Shown here piece after piece: positions 23,156 to 32,649 of a stretch of 33,982 nt of DNA. Under the pieces are notes generated by a model. The model was given only the letters and a program-made list of their open reading frames with translations, made no database searches and was not told the origin of the DNA. The position numbers and the translations under genes were made by a program. Each line of letters starts with the position of its first letter. Position 1 is the stretch's first letter. Source of the DNA: Nemertoderma westbladi (taxonomy: Eukaryota; Xenacoelomorpha; Nemertodermatida; Nemertodermatidae); the NCBI GenBank assembly GCA_032718475.1, contig JAUCBJ010006443.1, positions 1 to 33,982 on the forward strand, given 5' to 3'.

Positions 23156-24235
23156 ATGAGTGAACGACACCAGACGCCCCAGATTCCAGATGGAGAAAAA
23201 ACGCCACCGCGGACCCCGGACGACACCAACCAAATGATCCGAGAGGCTGCGACGAGGTGATACCATCCCGTCACCCCGGATTCGCCAGCGAGGGACGATC
23301 CGGATGCCCAAGCAGAGGGCGGCCGACGACAAAGAGGGAGAGATAACGAGGAGTCGACGCGAGACACCAACGGCGGTCGGAGTACCGAAGTCGCCGGCCA
23401 ACCACAGGCCGCGGGCGACAAACGGCCCACCGGAATGGCGATGGTGGGGCCGACGGTACGACGCTGGACGAGCAGGGCAGGTAGAGTCAACGAGGAGGAC
23501 GTCGGGACAAGTGATCGCCTGCGACGGGCCTACAACTCTACCAAGAAGATATTAAAAGAGGCCAAGGAAGGGAGAAAGGTAGACCAGCCTAAACTATATC
23601 AGAGGCTAAGTGAGTCTAATGAACACTTTCGCTACTTAGTCCGTTATGGACAGGGAGAACTGGCGAGTGAGAGGGCTAGGGGGGTCACCACATAACTGTT
23701 TGAATTGTGGCGATCCAAGGTGATGGAGGCGGACGTAGTGTACGTAGGGCCTTACTTAGTGGATGCCAGGGGAATTAAATTAGTGGGATGGGCGGACCCG
23801 CACGACGGCGAATCCAAGGTTAACCCCGATGATTCGGTGTCGTCGGTTAGTAGGAACCCCAGTAAACGGGGGGAAATTAGTAGGACAGAGAGGCGACGGG
23901 AGTCCGTCGCGACCGATAAGTCCGCTACATCCTCCGCGAAAGCAAGACGGGTGTTAGAGATAGATCTGGCGTGTCAATTAGACATTGTTGCGCTGGATCA
24001 AAAGGAACTGGAAAGGCAGTTAGATGAGGGAACTGCGTTGTTAGAGAGGGAGAGAGAATTAGCGAGAGAGTGTAAAGAGAGGGCCGAGAGGGTGGCGAGA
24101 AACTATAGGGAGCGGGAGGAGAGAGAGATGAACGAGCGTAGAGAGCGAAAGGCGAGGGAGACAGAGTTAGCCAACCAGAGTATGAGGGAGGATAGAGAGA
24201 GAGAGAGAGAGGGCGGGCAAGCGCTTGCGGGATGA
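23156..24235 (+). pseudogene. BEL/Pao-type gag, N-terminal and coiled-coil part, two in-frame stops
   Basis: One frame runs from ATG 23156 (54 nt after the LTR) to 24235 with two in-frame stops: TGA at 23258-23260 and TAA at 23693-23695. The first half is polar and basic. A conserved-looking stretch around 23520-23680 reads RAYNSTKKILKEAKEGRK. After 23940 there is a long charged coiled coil rich in ERE/REREERE, ending in a GA-rich run (24190-24215) where the frame shifts. I do not see a DUF1759-type gag domain, so the gag identity rests on position and on the knuckle further on. Confidence 0.6.
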
Positions 24236-24858
24236 AATGCATACCCAGTTGAGAGGGTTAATGCAATACCAAGCGAAACGAAAGTGCCGGTTAGAACTGG
24301 CGCGAATGGGTTTATCGGAGAGTGAGGCTGGTTCGGGTAGTATTTATGAGGAACAGGTACCGGACGACAGACCCAAGACCGTACGGATGGGGGGGGGGGG
24401 GGGGTAATAACAATACGCTTGGTGAAGTTAATATTAATAGTACCATAATAGATAACCCTAATCAAACCTTTTTTGCAGGAAATAATATTTTACCCGGTAA
24501 TAATAATCCTAATTTAAATGTGCAAAATAATTTAAATAATAATAGAAATAATACCGAACAAAATAATTTAAATAATTTAAACAATAATTCAAATAATAAT
24601 ATGATAAATATTAATGGCGTAGTAAACGAGGGTAAAATTATTAACGGTGCAATTAATACAAATGTAAGGGGAATAAGCGAGCCAGCCAATGAGAGCCTGC
24701 GAGGCCACGCAGTTATGCAGGGAGGAGTGGGGGTGAATAAACCCACCAATGAGAGCCTGCAATGCCATACAGTTGCTCAGAGAGGAGCGGGGGTGAATAA
24801 ACCCAGTGAGGGTAGAGATAATGCGTCGACTAGTGGGGGGCGTGGAGGAAAGAGGTGA
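24225..24858 (+). pseudogene. gag continuation, Asn-rich region, frameshifted at a poly-G run
   Basis: After the GA-rich run the reading continues as RDEMHTQLRGLMQYQAKRK to a 16-G run at 24389-24404 followed by TAATAA. The frame one register away stays open across the same run into a strongly Asn-rich segment (24405-24660), then two copies of a 20-residue repeat (ANESLRGHAVMQGG / TNESLQCHTVAQRG, 24690-24806). The break falls exactly on the homopolymer. Product unknown; low-complexity gag-like. Confidence 0.45.
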
Positions 24859-25104
24859 GATGAGAAGTGACGGGTGGGGGGGTACATGTACCCCACCACA
24901 AGCGATTAACGATGAGAGGGGGGGGGGGGCAGAGAATATCCCACAAGCGTCGACGGGTAATGTGCGCGGTGAGTTAAGTGAACCGTGGCACCCGACGGTG
25001 GGCGAGAGGGAGGGGCAGAGAATGTCCCACGAGCGTCGGCGGACAATGCGCATGGTGAGTTAAGGGAACCGTGGCACCCGACGACATAAGAGAATAGAAG
25101 GGCG
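24859..25104 (+). other. Degenerate internal region of the LTR element
   Basis: G-rich sequence with a second diverged repeat (GTGAGTTAAG and CCGTGGCACCCGACG occur at about 24968-25001 and 25054-25083) and an 11-G run near 24918-24928. No recognisable domain. Confidence 0.4.
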
Positions 25105-26067
25105 GTGAATATTTACGAGGCCGTGCAACCGTGTAAAGGGAAAAGCATTCACGCCGCGAGCGGCCAAACGAGGGAATGTCGAGCCCACTCAGGAGACGGA
25201 AGGAGAACGATAGAGTTCATCCGGGAGGTCGATACGAGACCTCATGAATGTAGGTATAACGCCGGGAGTAGAGGACGCGAAGAGGGCGATAGAGACAATC
25301 GAGGAAGCGTTGCTACGAGTAACCGGAAGGGAAGGACGGACAGTGAACCATCAGTAGTCGAGATGGAGACAGAGAGCCAGTGGGGTCGTACTCCGGGAGA
25401 TTGCCGTCACCCCGGAGAAACACAACCTGGTTAAATATACCACACTCAGGGAGAGGAGTGCAACCAAAACACTAAACCATCCAACCCGGACCTGGACGAA
25501 ACGGGGACTTCTAGTCCACATAACAGCCGTGGTGACTATGGAGGAAAACACACCCCTGATGCGGGTTTATACAACCAAAACAACAAACCATCGGACCTGG
25601 ACGAAATACGCAAGACGCTATACAGGGAGCGTTATAACCCATTCTATAGGTGTCAAATATATAGGAAGCATGTGCATATGTGGGATACGACACATAAGAC
25701 CATTGATTGTGACCAGTGGCGGGCACTGCTGAAAGAAGATCGATTAGACTATACAGGGAGATTTGGGTTATGCCATAGATGCTCGAGGGGGGGGGGGGGG
25801 GGGGGACATAAGAAGGCTATGTGTCGAGAGAAACCACCAAAGTACACTGAGACTGATGAGACTGGAGGCCAAACCATGGCGACGAGCACCATGAGAGCAA
25901 AGAGGAAGAGGATGGTACTACTCGGAGTAGCACCAGTGAGAATAACAGGAGAAGACGGGCTATCGGTCACAACACTAATGTTGGTCGATAGTGGAGCAGC
26001 GTTCACGCTAATGGAGGGTTGGGTGGCCGAAAAGGGTTACGAACGAGGCCAAGCAAGATGGCGGTAA
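25105..26067 (+). pseudogene. BEL/Pao-type gag zinc knuckle and aspartic protease
   Basis: One frame, broken only by TAA at 25432-25434. It reads a polar region, then YNPFYRCQIYRKH...HKTIDC and the knuckle CHRC-SR-G6-H-KKAM-C (C-x2-C-x8-H-x4-C). Next comes VLLGVAPVRITGEDG and LMLVDSGAAFTLMEGWVA, whose DSG (Asp codon 25987-25989) is the retropepsin catalytic triad in the form used by BEL/Pao elements. The frame ends at 26067, shortly after the protease motif, through a frameshift near 26040-26055. Confidence 0.75.
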
Positions 26068-26491
26068 CCACTATCTTGAGTAAAGACGAGGTCTTGAAGA
26101 TGAGAACGGGGCGTTGCAAAATATCAGCGATAATGCCAGGGTGCGATTATGGGGCGACCATCGATCCCATTCAAATAATAGAATCAATTAATATAAACGC
26201 CAGGTGGCCCACAAAGATCGAGGTCGAGCAGTACCGGTTCCTGGATGATATTGATTTCTCCGTGCCTGAACTGGACGTCCCGAAAGTATCTCTCATAGTC
26301 AGAATGGACTGCCCGACAGCCACGGGAGACTACGGGCCATGTTCGGAGAGGATGAGGGGCGAGGCCCGATGGCGATTCTCACGCCATTTGGATGGACACT
26401 CAGCGGCCCAATCAAGTCTAGAATTCCGTTTAGCGTGTCGGAATCCTCAGGGTGCATGTTCGCAGGCACAATGAGAGAAATGGAGGACTAA
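26054..26491 (+). pseudogene. BEL/Pao pol linker after the protease, frameshifted
   Basis: Reads SKDEVLKMRTGRCKISAIM and WPTKIEVEQYRFLDDIDFSV, then DVPKVSLIVRMDCPTA, the segment that in Pao-type pol follows the protease. A frameshift near 26350 moves the reading to GPMAILTPFGWTLSGPI, the well-conserved GW-LSGP motif just before the RT, ending at TAA 26489-26491. The RT core (including its DD catalytic motif) does not follow. Confidence 0.75.
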
Positions 26492-26512
26492 GGAGCAGAG
26501 GAGAAACCAAAG

Positions 26513-27007
26513 ATGGGCGATGGGGAGGTCCCATATGGGAAGTGGCCCAAGGGAGAACACCAGGAGTCGGGGATGGGTATGGATCTGGAACCACGCATAG
26601 TGGAGCGTGGTAAAAGGGTGGAGGACAAGTCCAGAGAAATACCGCCGACAGACGAATCAGGAGGCGAAACAACAGCAGGAGAGTGGGCGGAGGAGAATGG
26701 GTTCGACGCAGAGGACCTAGAGGCAATGGGATGGAACATAGATGTTCCTGGTGAGTATCGGTATGGGGATGGAGAAGAGTGGATGGCGAGATATCGGGAG
26801 AGGTGTCCGGAACAGACGCTGGTCCAGTTGAGAAGCATACCGATGGGGAGGAGGTCGAGTAGGAGGACAGGGTGGAACGGAAGAGGACGTAAAAGGATTA
26901 GACCAAGGGCGGAGAAGCCCATGATGAAGCGTGACAAAGGAGGCGTGAAAGTTGCAGAGGGGGTGTTGTACACGCACATGGAGCTGGCAAAGTGCGAGGG
27001 GCATTGA
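26513..27007 (+). CDS. Unrecognised 164-residue ORF where RT should be
   Basis: ATG 26513 to TGA 27005-27007, charged and Gly/Arg-rich with an acidic patch (EENGFDAEDLEAMGWNIDV) and a basic tail (GRGRKRIRPRAEK). No motif I know. It occupies the space left by the missing reverse transcriptase/RNase H. It may be chance coding in G-rich DNA, a scrambled pol remnant, or an accessory frame. Low confidence that it is a gene. Confidence 0.25.
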   Translation: MGDGEVPYGKWPKGEHQESGMGMDLEPRIVERGKRVEDKSREIPPTDESGGETTAGEWAEENGFDAEDLEAMGWNIDVPGEYRYGDGEEWMARYRERCPEQTLVQLRSIPMGRRSSRRTGWNGRGRKRIRPRAEKPMMKRDKGGVKVAEGVLYTHMELAKCEGH

Positions 27008-27468
27008 ATGGTAAGCCATTATGCGTACCAAAGGATGACCGAGGGTCATCGGGGGCTTTAACGCCGGCGCACATATTGACGGGGAGGCCAGCAAAGGTGG
27101 CATATACCAGTGAGGATGACAAGAAGGGCAGCATTCTACAGCCAAGTGACGACGATATGAAGGGTGGCATTTTGCCGCTAGAGGATGATGATGAGGAGTT
27201 CTGTGGGGCGGAGGAGAGACCCGATTTTAGGGTGGAGGAGAAGGGAAGGTCAGATCCAAGAGAGTTGGAACTGACAAGGGGGTCAGATCCAAGAGAGTTG
27301 GAACTGATGGAGGAGAAGGGAAGGTCAGATCCAAGAGAGTTGGAACTGACAAAAAGGTCAGATCCAAGAGAGTTGGAACTGACAAGGAGAGTGGGGCGAA
27401 GTGTAAGAGGACCTATAGGGGGACAGTGGGAGAGTTGCCTGCTGCAAGAATCGCCCTTAGGATGTTGA
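26992..27468 (+). pseudogene. BEL/Pao integrase C-terminal remnant with internal repeats
   Basis: The frame starts in LNGKPLCVPKDDRGSSGALT and PAHILTGRP, resembling the LTP-HLL-GR motif near the C-terminus of BEL/Pao integrases. The integrase core is gone. It continues acidic (PLEDDDEEFCGAEERPD) into four SDPRELEL repeats and stops at 27468. Confidence 0.55.
27249..27390 (+). repeat. In-frame coding repeat, SDPRELEL x4
   Basis: GTCAGATCCAAGAGAGTTGG starts at 27249, 27282, 27324 and 27357. Spacings of 33, 42 and 33 bp are all multiples of three, with a 75-bp higher-order unit. Confidence 0.9.
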
Positions 27469-27587
27469 GTCGTCCAATAAGTTGGACTGAGGGGGGTGGG
27501 AATGAGGGCGATACACCCTTCCCACAAATTAATAATATAAAATAATATATATAAAAAAAATAATATGAGTAGGTACAATTACGTACA

Positions 27588-27911
27588 TCTGATAGGTACA
27601 TAATGTACAAATACATACATAGTAACGTATGGTACGACGTACCAATGTACAGTAATTTATGCACGCCGGGTCAATGGGACCATACATACGCACTAACCAA
27701 TTATGTACGTCTGATGGGTACATAATGTACAATTACAACGTATGGTACGACGTACCAACATACAGTAATTTATGCACGCTGGGCCAATGAGACCATACAT
27801 ACGCACTAACCAATTAAATACGTCTGATGGGTACATAATGTACAAATACGTACGTACTAACGTATGGTATGACGTACCAACGTACAGTAATTTATGCACG
27901 CCGGGTCAATG
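27588..27911. repeat. Three tandem units of about 113-122 bp with internal palindromes
   Basis: Units start near TCTGAT at 27588, 27710 and 27823. Each carries TACATAATGTACAA, TGGTACGACGTACCAA (near-palindrome) and CAGTAATTTATGCACGC. They lie between the pol remnants and the 3' LTR, in a non-coding part of the LTR element. Confidence 0.9.
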
Positions 27912-28354
27912 GGAGCAAAATACTGGATCAACGGGAGTAATGACTAGAATAGTAGGACGAGATAGACGGATCTCACTGACATGATGTACGTATGTATGGG
28001 ACCCGATGGGAGTGCGGAGAGTGGCAACGGGGACGGTTTGAGAATGAGGGTATGGAGGGAGTGAAAGAAGTGCAAGATTCAAGAGTGGGGGGGGGGGGGG
28101 GGGGGGGTGAGCATAGAGGGGGATGAGTCCCAAGGGACTTGTGAGTGAGGAAAATTGTGTGGAGAGTGAGGACAATGGTCTCAAACAGAGACACCAGATA
28201 CCTTGGTGCAACATAGCTCGTGATTGCACCAAGGATGGGTAGCAATTACAGACCCATGAGGGTCGGTCTGGAAAGCCGACCCCAAGAAGAAAACTCCACT
28301 GCCACATCCAATATTAGATTGGGTTCCAGCGGAATTGAAGCGCACTTAAGGTTG

Positions 28355-28383
28355 ATGCTATCTTCTCACCGGGAAGATAGCAT
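28355..28383 (+). promoter_or_regulatory. Perfect 11-bp hairpin just upstream of the 3' LTR
   Basis: ATGCTATCTTC and GAAGATAGCAT pair perfectly around the 7-nt loop TCACCGG. It ends 8 nt before the 3' LTR, immediately before the purine-rich GGGTGGAG (28384-28391) that sits at the polypurine-tract position. Confidence 0.7.
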
Positions 28384-28391
28384 GGGTGGAG

Positions 28392-29035
28392 TGTGAGCGG
28401 ATTCAATTCCCTACATTGCCCAGCCAAAATGGGACCAGTGGCATTTTACCAATATAGTTGGCGATGCGAGATTACCAATAATAATCTCGCCTCATAACCA
28501 ACTCGGGGGGGGGGGGGGGGGGGGCGACCCACGCCAAGCCACAGTGAGAGGTGAGAGGACAAATCCACCTCTGAGGGACAACCCATCTAGCGTGGCTAGC
28601 ACCAGGGTAGGGAGTAACACCTACAGAGAGTGGTGAAGTGACAATTAGTATACAAGCCAATAGCGGGCAGGGAAGCACGTGGGGAAGGACAGGAGGGCAT
28701 CCATTGGGTATCAAAGGCCACAGTAGCGCAATATGGATCAATCATATATTTACTCTAGTTACTGATTTACTGGTCAGTTGTTGATTATCACACAGTTGCG
28801 GACCGGCATAGTTTTGACCGTCATTTCATATGTGGTGCTGTCGTCATTAATGCTATACTGATTATTGTTACTATACCTGTATACATCTGACTGTGCTATT
28901 ATTTCTGAGATCATTAACACTGAGAAACAAACTCTGTTATTTTCCCCAACGGCCTTCGGCCAAAGATACCAGCCCAGCAGCCAAGTGACGCATACAATCT
29001 TACCCGGTCGGGATCTCAGACTCGATCCCGTCACA
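28392..29035 (+). repeat. 3' LTR (644 bp)
   Basis: Begins TGTGAGCGGATTC and ends CGATCCCGTCACA. Differs from the 5' LTR by substitutions and small indels: a longer G run (20 G at 28505-28524), TATACAAG in place of TATATAAG, and an indel around the GCGCAATATGG segment. Confidence 0.95.
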
Positions 29036-29040
29036 TTCTA

Positions 29041-30252
29041 CAGACACCTGCCTTATTAACTTAACTGATACAATTAGATATAATAACGCAAAGGGTTTAT
29101 ATACTGGTATGGTAATGTTGGACCTACAAAAGGCTTTCGATACTGAAGATCACGAAATTCCGCTTGGTAAGTTAGGCCTGATAGGTGTAGGTTCTATAGA
29201 CTGGTTCAAGTCCTACCTGTCAGACAGAAGTCAAACTGTAGTCATTAGCAAATCGCAGTCTACTGTACACGAGATTACCTGTGGTGTACCGCAAGGTAGT
29301 ATATTAGGTCCTCTGCTTTTTGTATGCTATGTAAATGATATGATAAGTAGTATAGATCCCGATTTTAAACTCATTTTATATGCCGACGACAGTGCTCTTA
29401 TTTTCTCTCATAAAGATCCTCTCCATATTTCCCAAAAGTTAAGTGCAGTTCTAGAATCCTGTAATGAGTGGTTGGTTGATAATAAGCTATCCATTCACTA
29501 CGGTAAGACTGAAAGTATTTTGTTTGGTTCCAAAAGAAAGTTAAAGAAGGTAACTAAGTTTGAAGTCACTAGTAATGGACATAAGATTGAAAATAAAAAG
29601 GAAGTTAAATATTTAGGCGCCACATTGGATAACTGCTTATCAGGAGAAAGTACAGTGAAAAATATTTTCTCGAAAGTTAACAGTAGGCTTAGGTTTCTAT
29701 ACAGAAATAAAAATAGTTTAAACACCGACCCCGCAAGTTACTTTGCTCTTCTTTAATACAGTGTCACATGGACTATGCGTGCTCTTCTTGGTATGAAATG
29801 AAGGCTTAACCAAACAGCTTAAATGTAAATTACAAGTAGCTCAGAATAAAGTAGTACGATTTATTAAAGACTACAAACCTAGGCACCACCTAACTCCAGA
29901 TGACTTTTCTGAATCTGGACTACTTAACTTAGATGGTAGAGTTAAGCAGCTACGCCTTAACCATGTGCATAAAGTGTATAATGGGAAGTGTCTCAAATAC
30001 CTAAAACAAAAATTCAACAGAGTACGCGATACACACTCTTACAGTACCAGAGCTAGTGCTTCAAACTTTTACCTCCCGAATTGTAAATCCTTTGAATCTG
30101 ATACTTTCTTTTTTAACGGTATTAAAAATTGGAACGCTCTGCCTAATGAAATTAAAAACCTAGATAATCAACATTCTTTTAAATCTGCAGTTAAATCTCA
30201 CCTCCGTGTGCAATGTAAAAATAGGTACAATAGTCCTACAGTAAGTTATTAG
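29041..30252 (+). pseudogene. CR1-like non-LTR retrotransposon RT, piece 3: palm, thumb and C-terminus
   Basis: Resumes the RT right after the second TTCTA target duplication. It contains motif A ([14 protein letters not shown]), [13 protein letters not shown] (motif B), and YADD (29379-29390, catalytic), with intact catalytic residues. The frame breaks twice close together: after FALL (stop at about 29754) and again near 29805. Then GLTKQLKCKLQVAQNKVVRF through KNWNALPNEI, a motif typical of CR1/jockey C-termini, reads on to a normal stop at 30252. With two indels and two insertions the element is dead. Confidence 0.93.
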
Positions 30253-30696
30253 TTTATTAATTATTTACTATTTATACTGTAATTACGTTTTATAATAAAT
30301 TGTTCTGTACATTACATCTTTATCGTTGAGTCGGACATTGTCACGCTCTCGGTAAAGTTGTACATGTACATAGTGTAATTACGTTTTATATTGGTTTTAG
30401 GTTAGCGTAGTGTAATATTGTATTTGTAACTAAGTAACACGTTCGTGGGGCCTTCGCGCAGCACGAGGCCCAGTTATGAGATACAAATTAAAATTGAGCG
30501 ACTGTATCACAAAATCAGTATTTGAGAAATTTAACCACACCGCCAATCAATCAAAGAAAGGGGGACAGGACAGTACGTGTCCAGCCCTTTTAATCTGCCC
30601 CCCCCCCCCTCCCACCAACCAATACATAACCGCGACATCTACCACCCACTGGCTGACGGGGCGGAAGGGTAGCACAAACTTATTTCCAATCGCACA
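30253..30696 (+). other. CR1-like 3' untranslated region and following sequence
   Basis: A/T-rich sequence after the RT stop. It includes a GC-rich hairpin at 30448-30471 (GGGCCT...AGGCCC) of the kind that can lie near LINE 3' ends, and the repeated phrase GTGTAATTACGTTTTATA. I cannot place the exact 3' end. A C-run lies near 30598-30608. No gene. Confidence 0.5.
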
Positions 30697-31030
30697 TTCA
30701 ATATGCGAAGCCATGTGGTTTATAGGAATATAATAAACGCAGTACTCGTCTTCATTATAAGCATCGTTGAGTTCGTCCTGTTTTGTATTTAAATATATTT
30801 CTTAAACGCAGGCTGACGATCTTTATAATAATAATAACTAGGAATGCGTTCAATATGTGAAGCCAGGTGGTTTATATAATAATAATAGTCAACGCAATAC
30901 TCGTCTTCATTATAAGTCTCGTTGTGCTCGTCCTGTTTTGTATTTAAGTATCTTTCCTAAACGAAGACTGACGATCTTTATAATGCGTTCAATAGGCGAA
31001 GCCAGGTATGGTTTTGGTTTATAGGAATAT
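30697..31030. repeat. Local tandem repeat, about 140-150 bp, 2.3 units
   Basis: TTCAATATGCGAAGCCATG at 30697 recurs diverged at 30849 and 30988. Between them CTCGTCTTCATTATAAG, TCCTGTTTTGTATTTAA and CTGACGATCTTTATAAT repeat in the same order. Confidence 0.9.
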
Positions 31031-32100
31031 AGTCTACGCAGCACTCATTCCTCATGAGCCCGAGTTATAGTGAGGCAATGTAGATGTAGCAGTTGCACCC
31101 GACCAGCCGGAAACTCGGAGCAATAGGCATACTGCTCGTACAATGCGTGTCAATTTCAACACCGCCGGGCACTGGGTGATGGCAGAGTGAGATTAAAAAA
31201 CCGGATTATTTCATCCTTGGTTATGGTTAGTCCAGTTTGCCCGTAGCGGCAGCGATACCGAAAGTCGAGGTCAACAGACAGAGGCGGCCTTGGTGGTGAG
31301 TTGTTTGATTTCAATTCCAACACTTTTCTGGGCAGACTCTGGTAGTGGGTACCTGATCTTAGAATGCCGGTCAGCTGGTTAGTCCGCATAACTTCCATTG
31401 TTGCAGTTGCCGAGTCGATGGATGGTTGGTAGGGGTAGGCCTATTGCTATTGTTGTATTGGCAGATTGGTATTTACATCTACATCTGATTATACCAGTTG
31501 CCGGTGCCGTCGGTCGTACCAATTACCAATACATAGTCTTTAATTAATACATTTAACCGTTAACAAGAGTAGAAACAGCAAACGAAGAAATTCATTTTCT
31601 GCCGTAGTTCAGTACCGGTCAGCCGGTACCGTACCGGCAGTTCTGTAGTTGGCAGTTGCTACCAGTCCGGTTCTACAGTCTGACACTGACAGTAGTAGGG
31701 CGGTACGGCGCCAACGGACCCTCTAATCTAATTCAGGACCACAGTCCAGCACTCCGGATTCCGCACTGCAGTGCATAGCATGGCAAATTAGGGCCTACAG
31801 AATTAGGCCTGTCCTGTAGGCTACCAGTATACGTGATCTATAATCACTGCACCGGTACCGCGGTACCAGTCAGCCAGTACCGTAAAACACCGAATACAGT
31901 ATGGTATTGCAGTATTGCTGTATTGTCTGATTGCAGGATTCCTAATTCAGGGATTGACATTGAGTATAGTACCGGTACAGGCAGACAGGCCACAATGCTA
32001 TTACTGCAGTACTGTAATTTCGTAATTTGCTAGAAACCCAGCTGATTTAGTCTCCTAGCAACCTGCTGATGTCAAGCGTTATAATTTTGGATAAATAAAT
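31031..32100. other. Non-coding stretch rich in CCGGTAC/GGTACC words
   Basis: No supportable gene. From about 31610 to 32000 the sequence repeatedly uses CAGTACCGG, CCGGTACCG and GGTACCAGTCAGCC words, many self-complementary (for example 31617-31642 and 31853-31881). It looks like a degenerate palindromic satellite or transposon remnant. Confidence 0.5.
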
Positions 32101-32150
32101 TTATTATAACTGTAAGACAGTTACACTGGTGCTCCACGAAGGCCCCAAGC

Positions 32151-32440
32151 AAATTCAACTTGGAAAATTTCTAAACTTTTGACAGACTATTTGTGTACCA
32201 AGTTTGGTTACATTTCATCGAGGATTGATCGAGTTATTAACGTTCAAAATTAAACACCGCAAAAAAATACCGTAATCAACTCTAATTAACTGCTATTATC
32301 TTAGCTTCTCGAAGGCCACACGGAAATTCAACTTGGAAAATTTCTAAACTTTTGCCAAACAACACGTGTACCAAGTTTGGATAGATTTCATCGAAGATTG
32401 GCCGAGTTATTAACGTTTAAAATTGAACAAGAACGACAGA
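32151..32440. repeat. Duplicated dispersed-repeat segment, units 173 bp apart
   Basis: AAATTCAACTTGGAAAATTT, ACCAAGTTTGG, TTTCATCGA and GAGTTATTAACGTT appear in the same order at about 32151-32250 and 32324-32422. Diverged tandem pair of unknown family. Confidence 0.85.
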
Positions 32441-32633
32441 ACGACAGGTTGATTAATGGTACCACTACGCTAAGGTTCACTCACTTCGTGGCTCGCCCCA
32501 CATAAAGGACCCCCTTGGAAATAAGCTGCAAAGCTTTAGGGGTAATCCTATATGTTATGTTGGACAATACCTTTATACCGGTACATTGTTTGGTGTATTT
32601 GTTATTGTTTTTAAATAATGTATAAATAAATCT

Positions 32634-32649
32634 ATAACACCTCGAAAAT
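32634..32649. repeat. 16-bp direct repeat, candidate right target duplication of the CR1-like element
   Basis: Exact copy of 19018-19033, preceded by an ATAAATAAATCT-like A/T-rich end that could be a LINE tail. Confidence 0.35.

Larger units (their letters stand above)
22459..29035 (+). mobile_element. Defective BEL/Pao-type LTR retrotransposon inserted in the CR1-like element
   Basis: A 6,577-bp element starting TGTGAG and ending TCACA, flanked by the 5-bp target duplication TTCTA (22454-22458 and 29036-29040). Two 644-bp LTRs differ at a couple of dozen sites by eye, so it is not a very recent arrival. The interior carries frameshifted gag, an aspartic protease and the downstream Pao-type domain (GWTLSGP), then jumps to an integrase C-terminus. 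Reverse transcriptase and RNase H are absent. I could not find a clear TGG-type primer-binding site after the 5' LTR. The family call rests on the protease/GWTLSGP/integrase-tail motifs, from family knowledge. Confidence 0.88.

Noticed and set aside
23003-23490. Minus-strand frames across the gag start
   Set aside because: Shadows of G/C-rich plus-strand coding; the element is in plus orientation by its LTR, protease and integrase-tail order.
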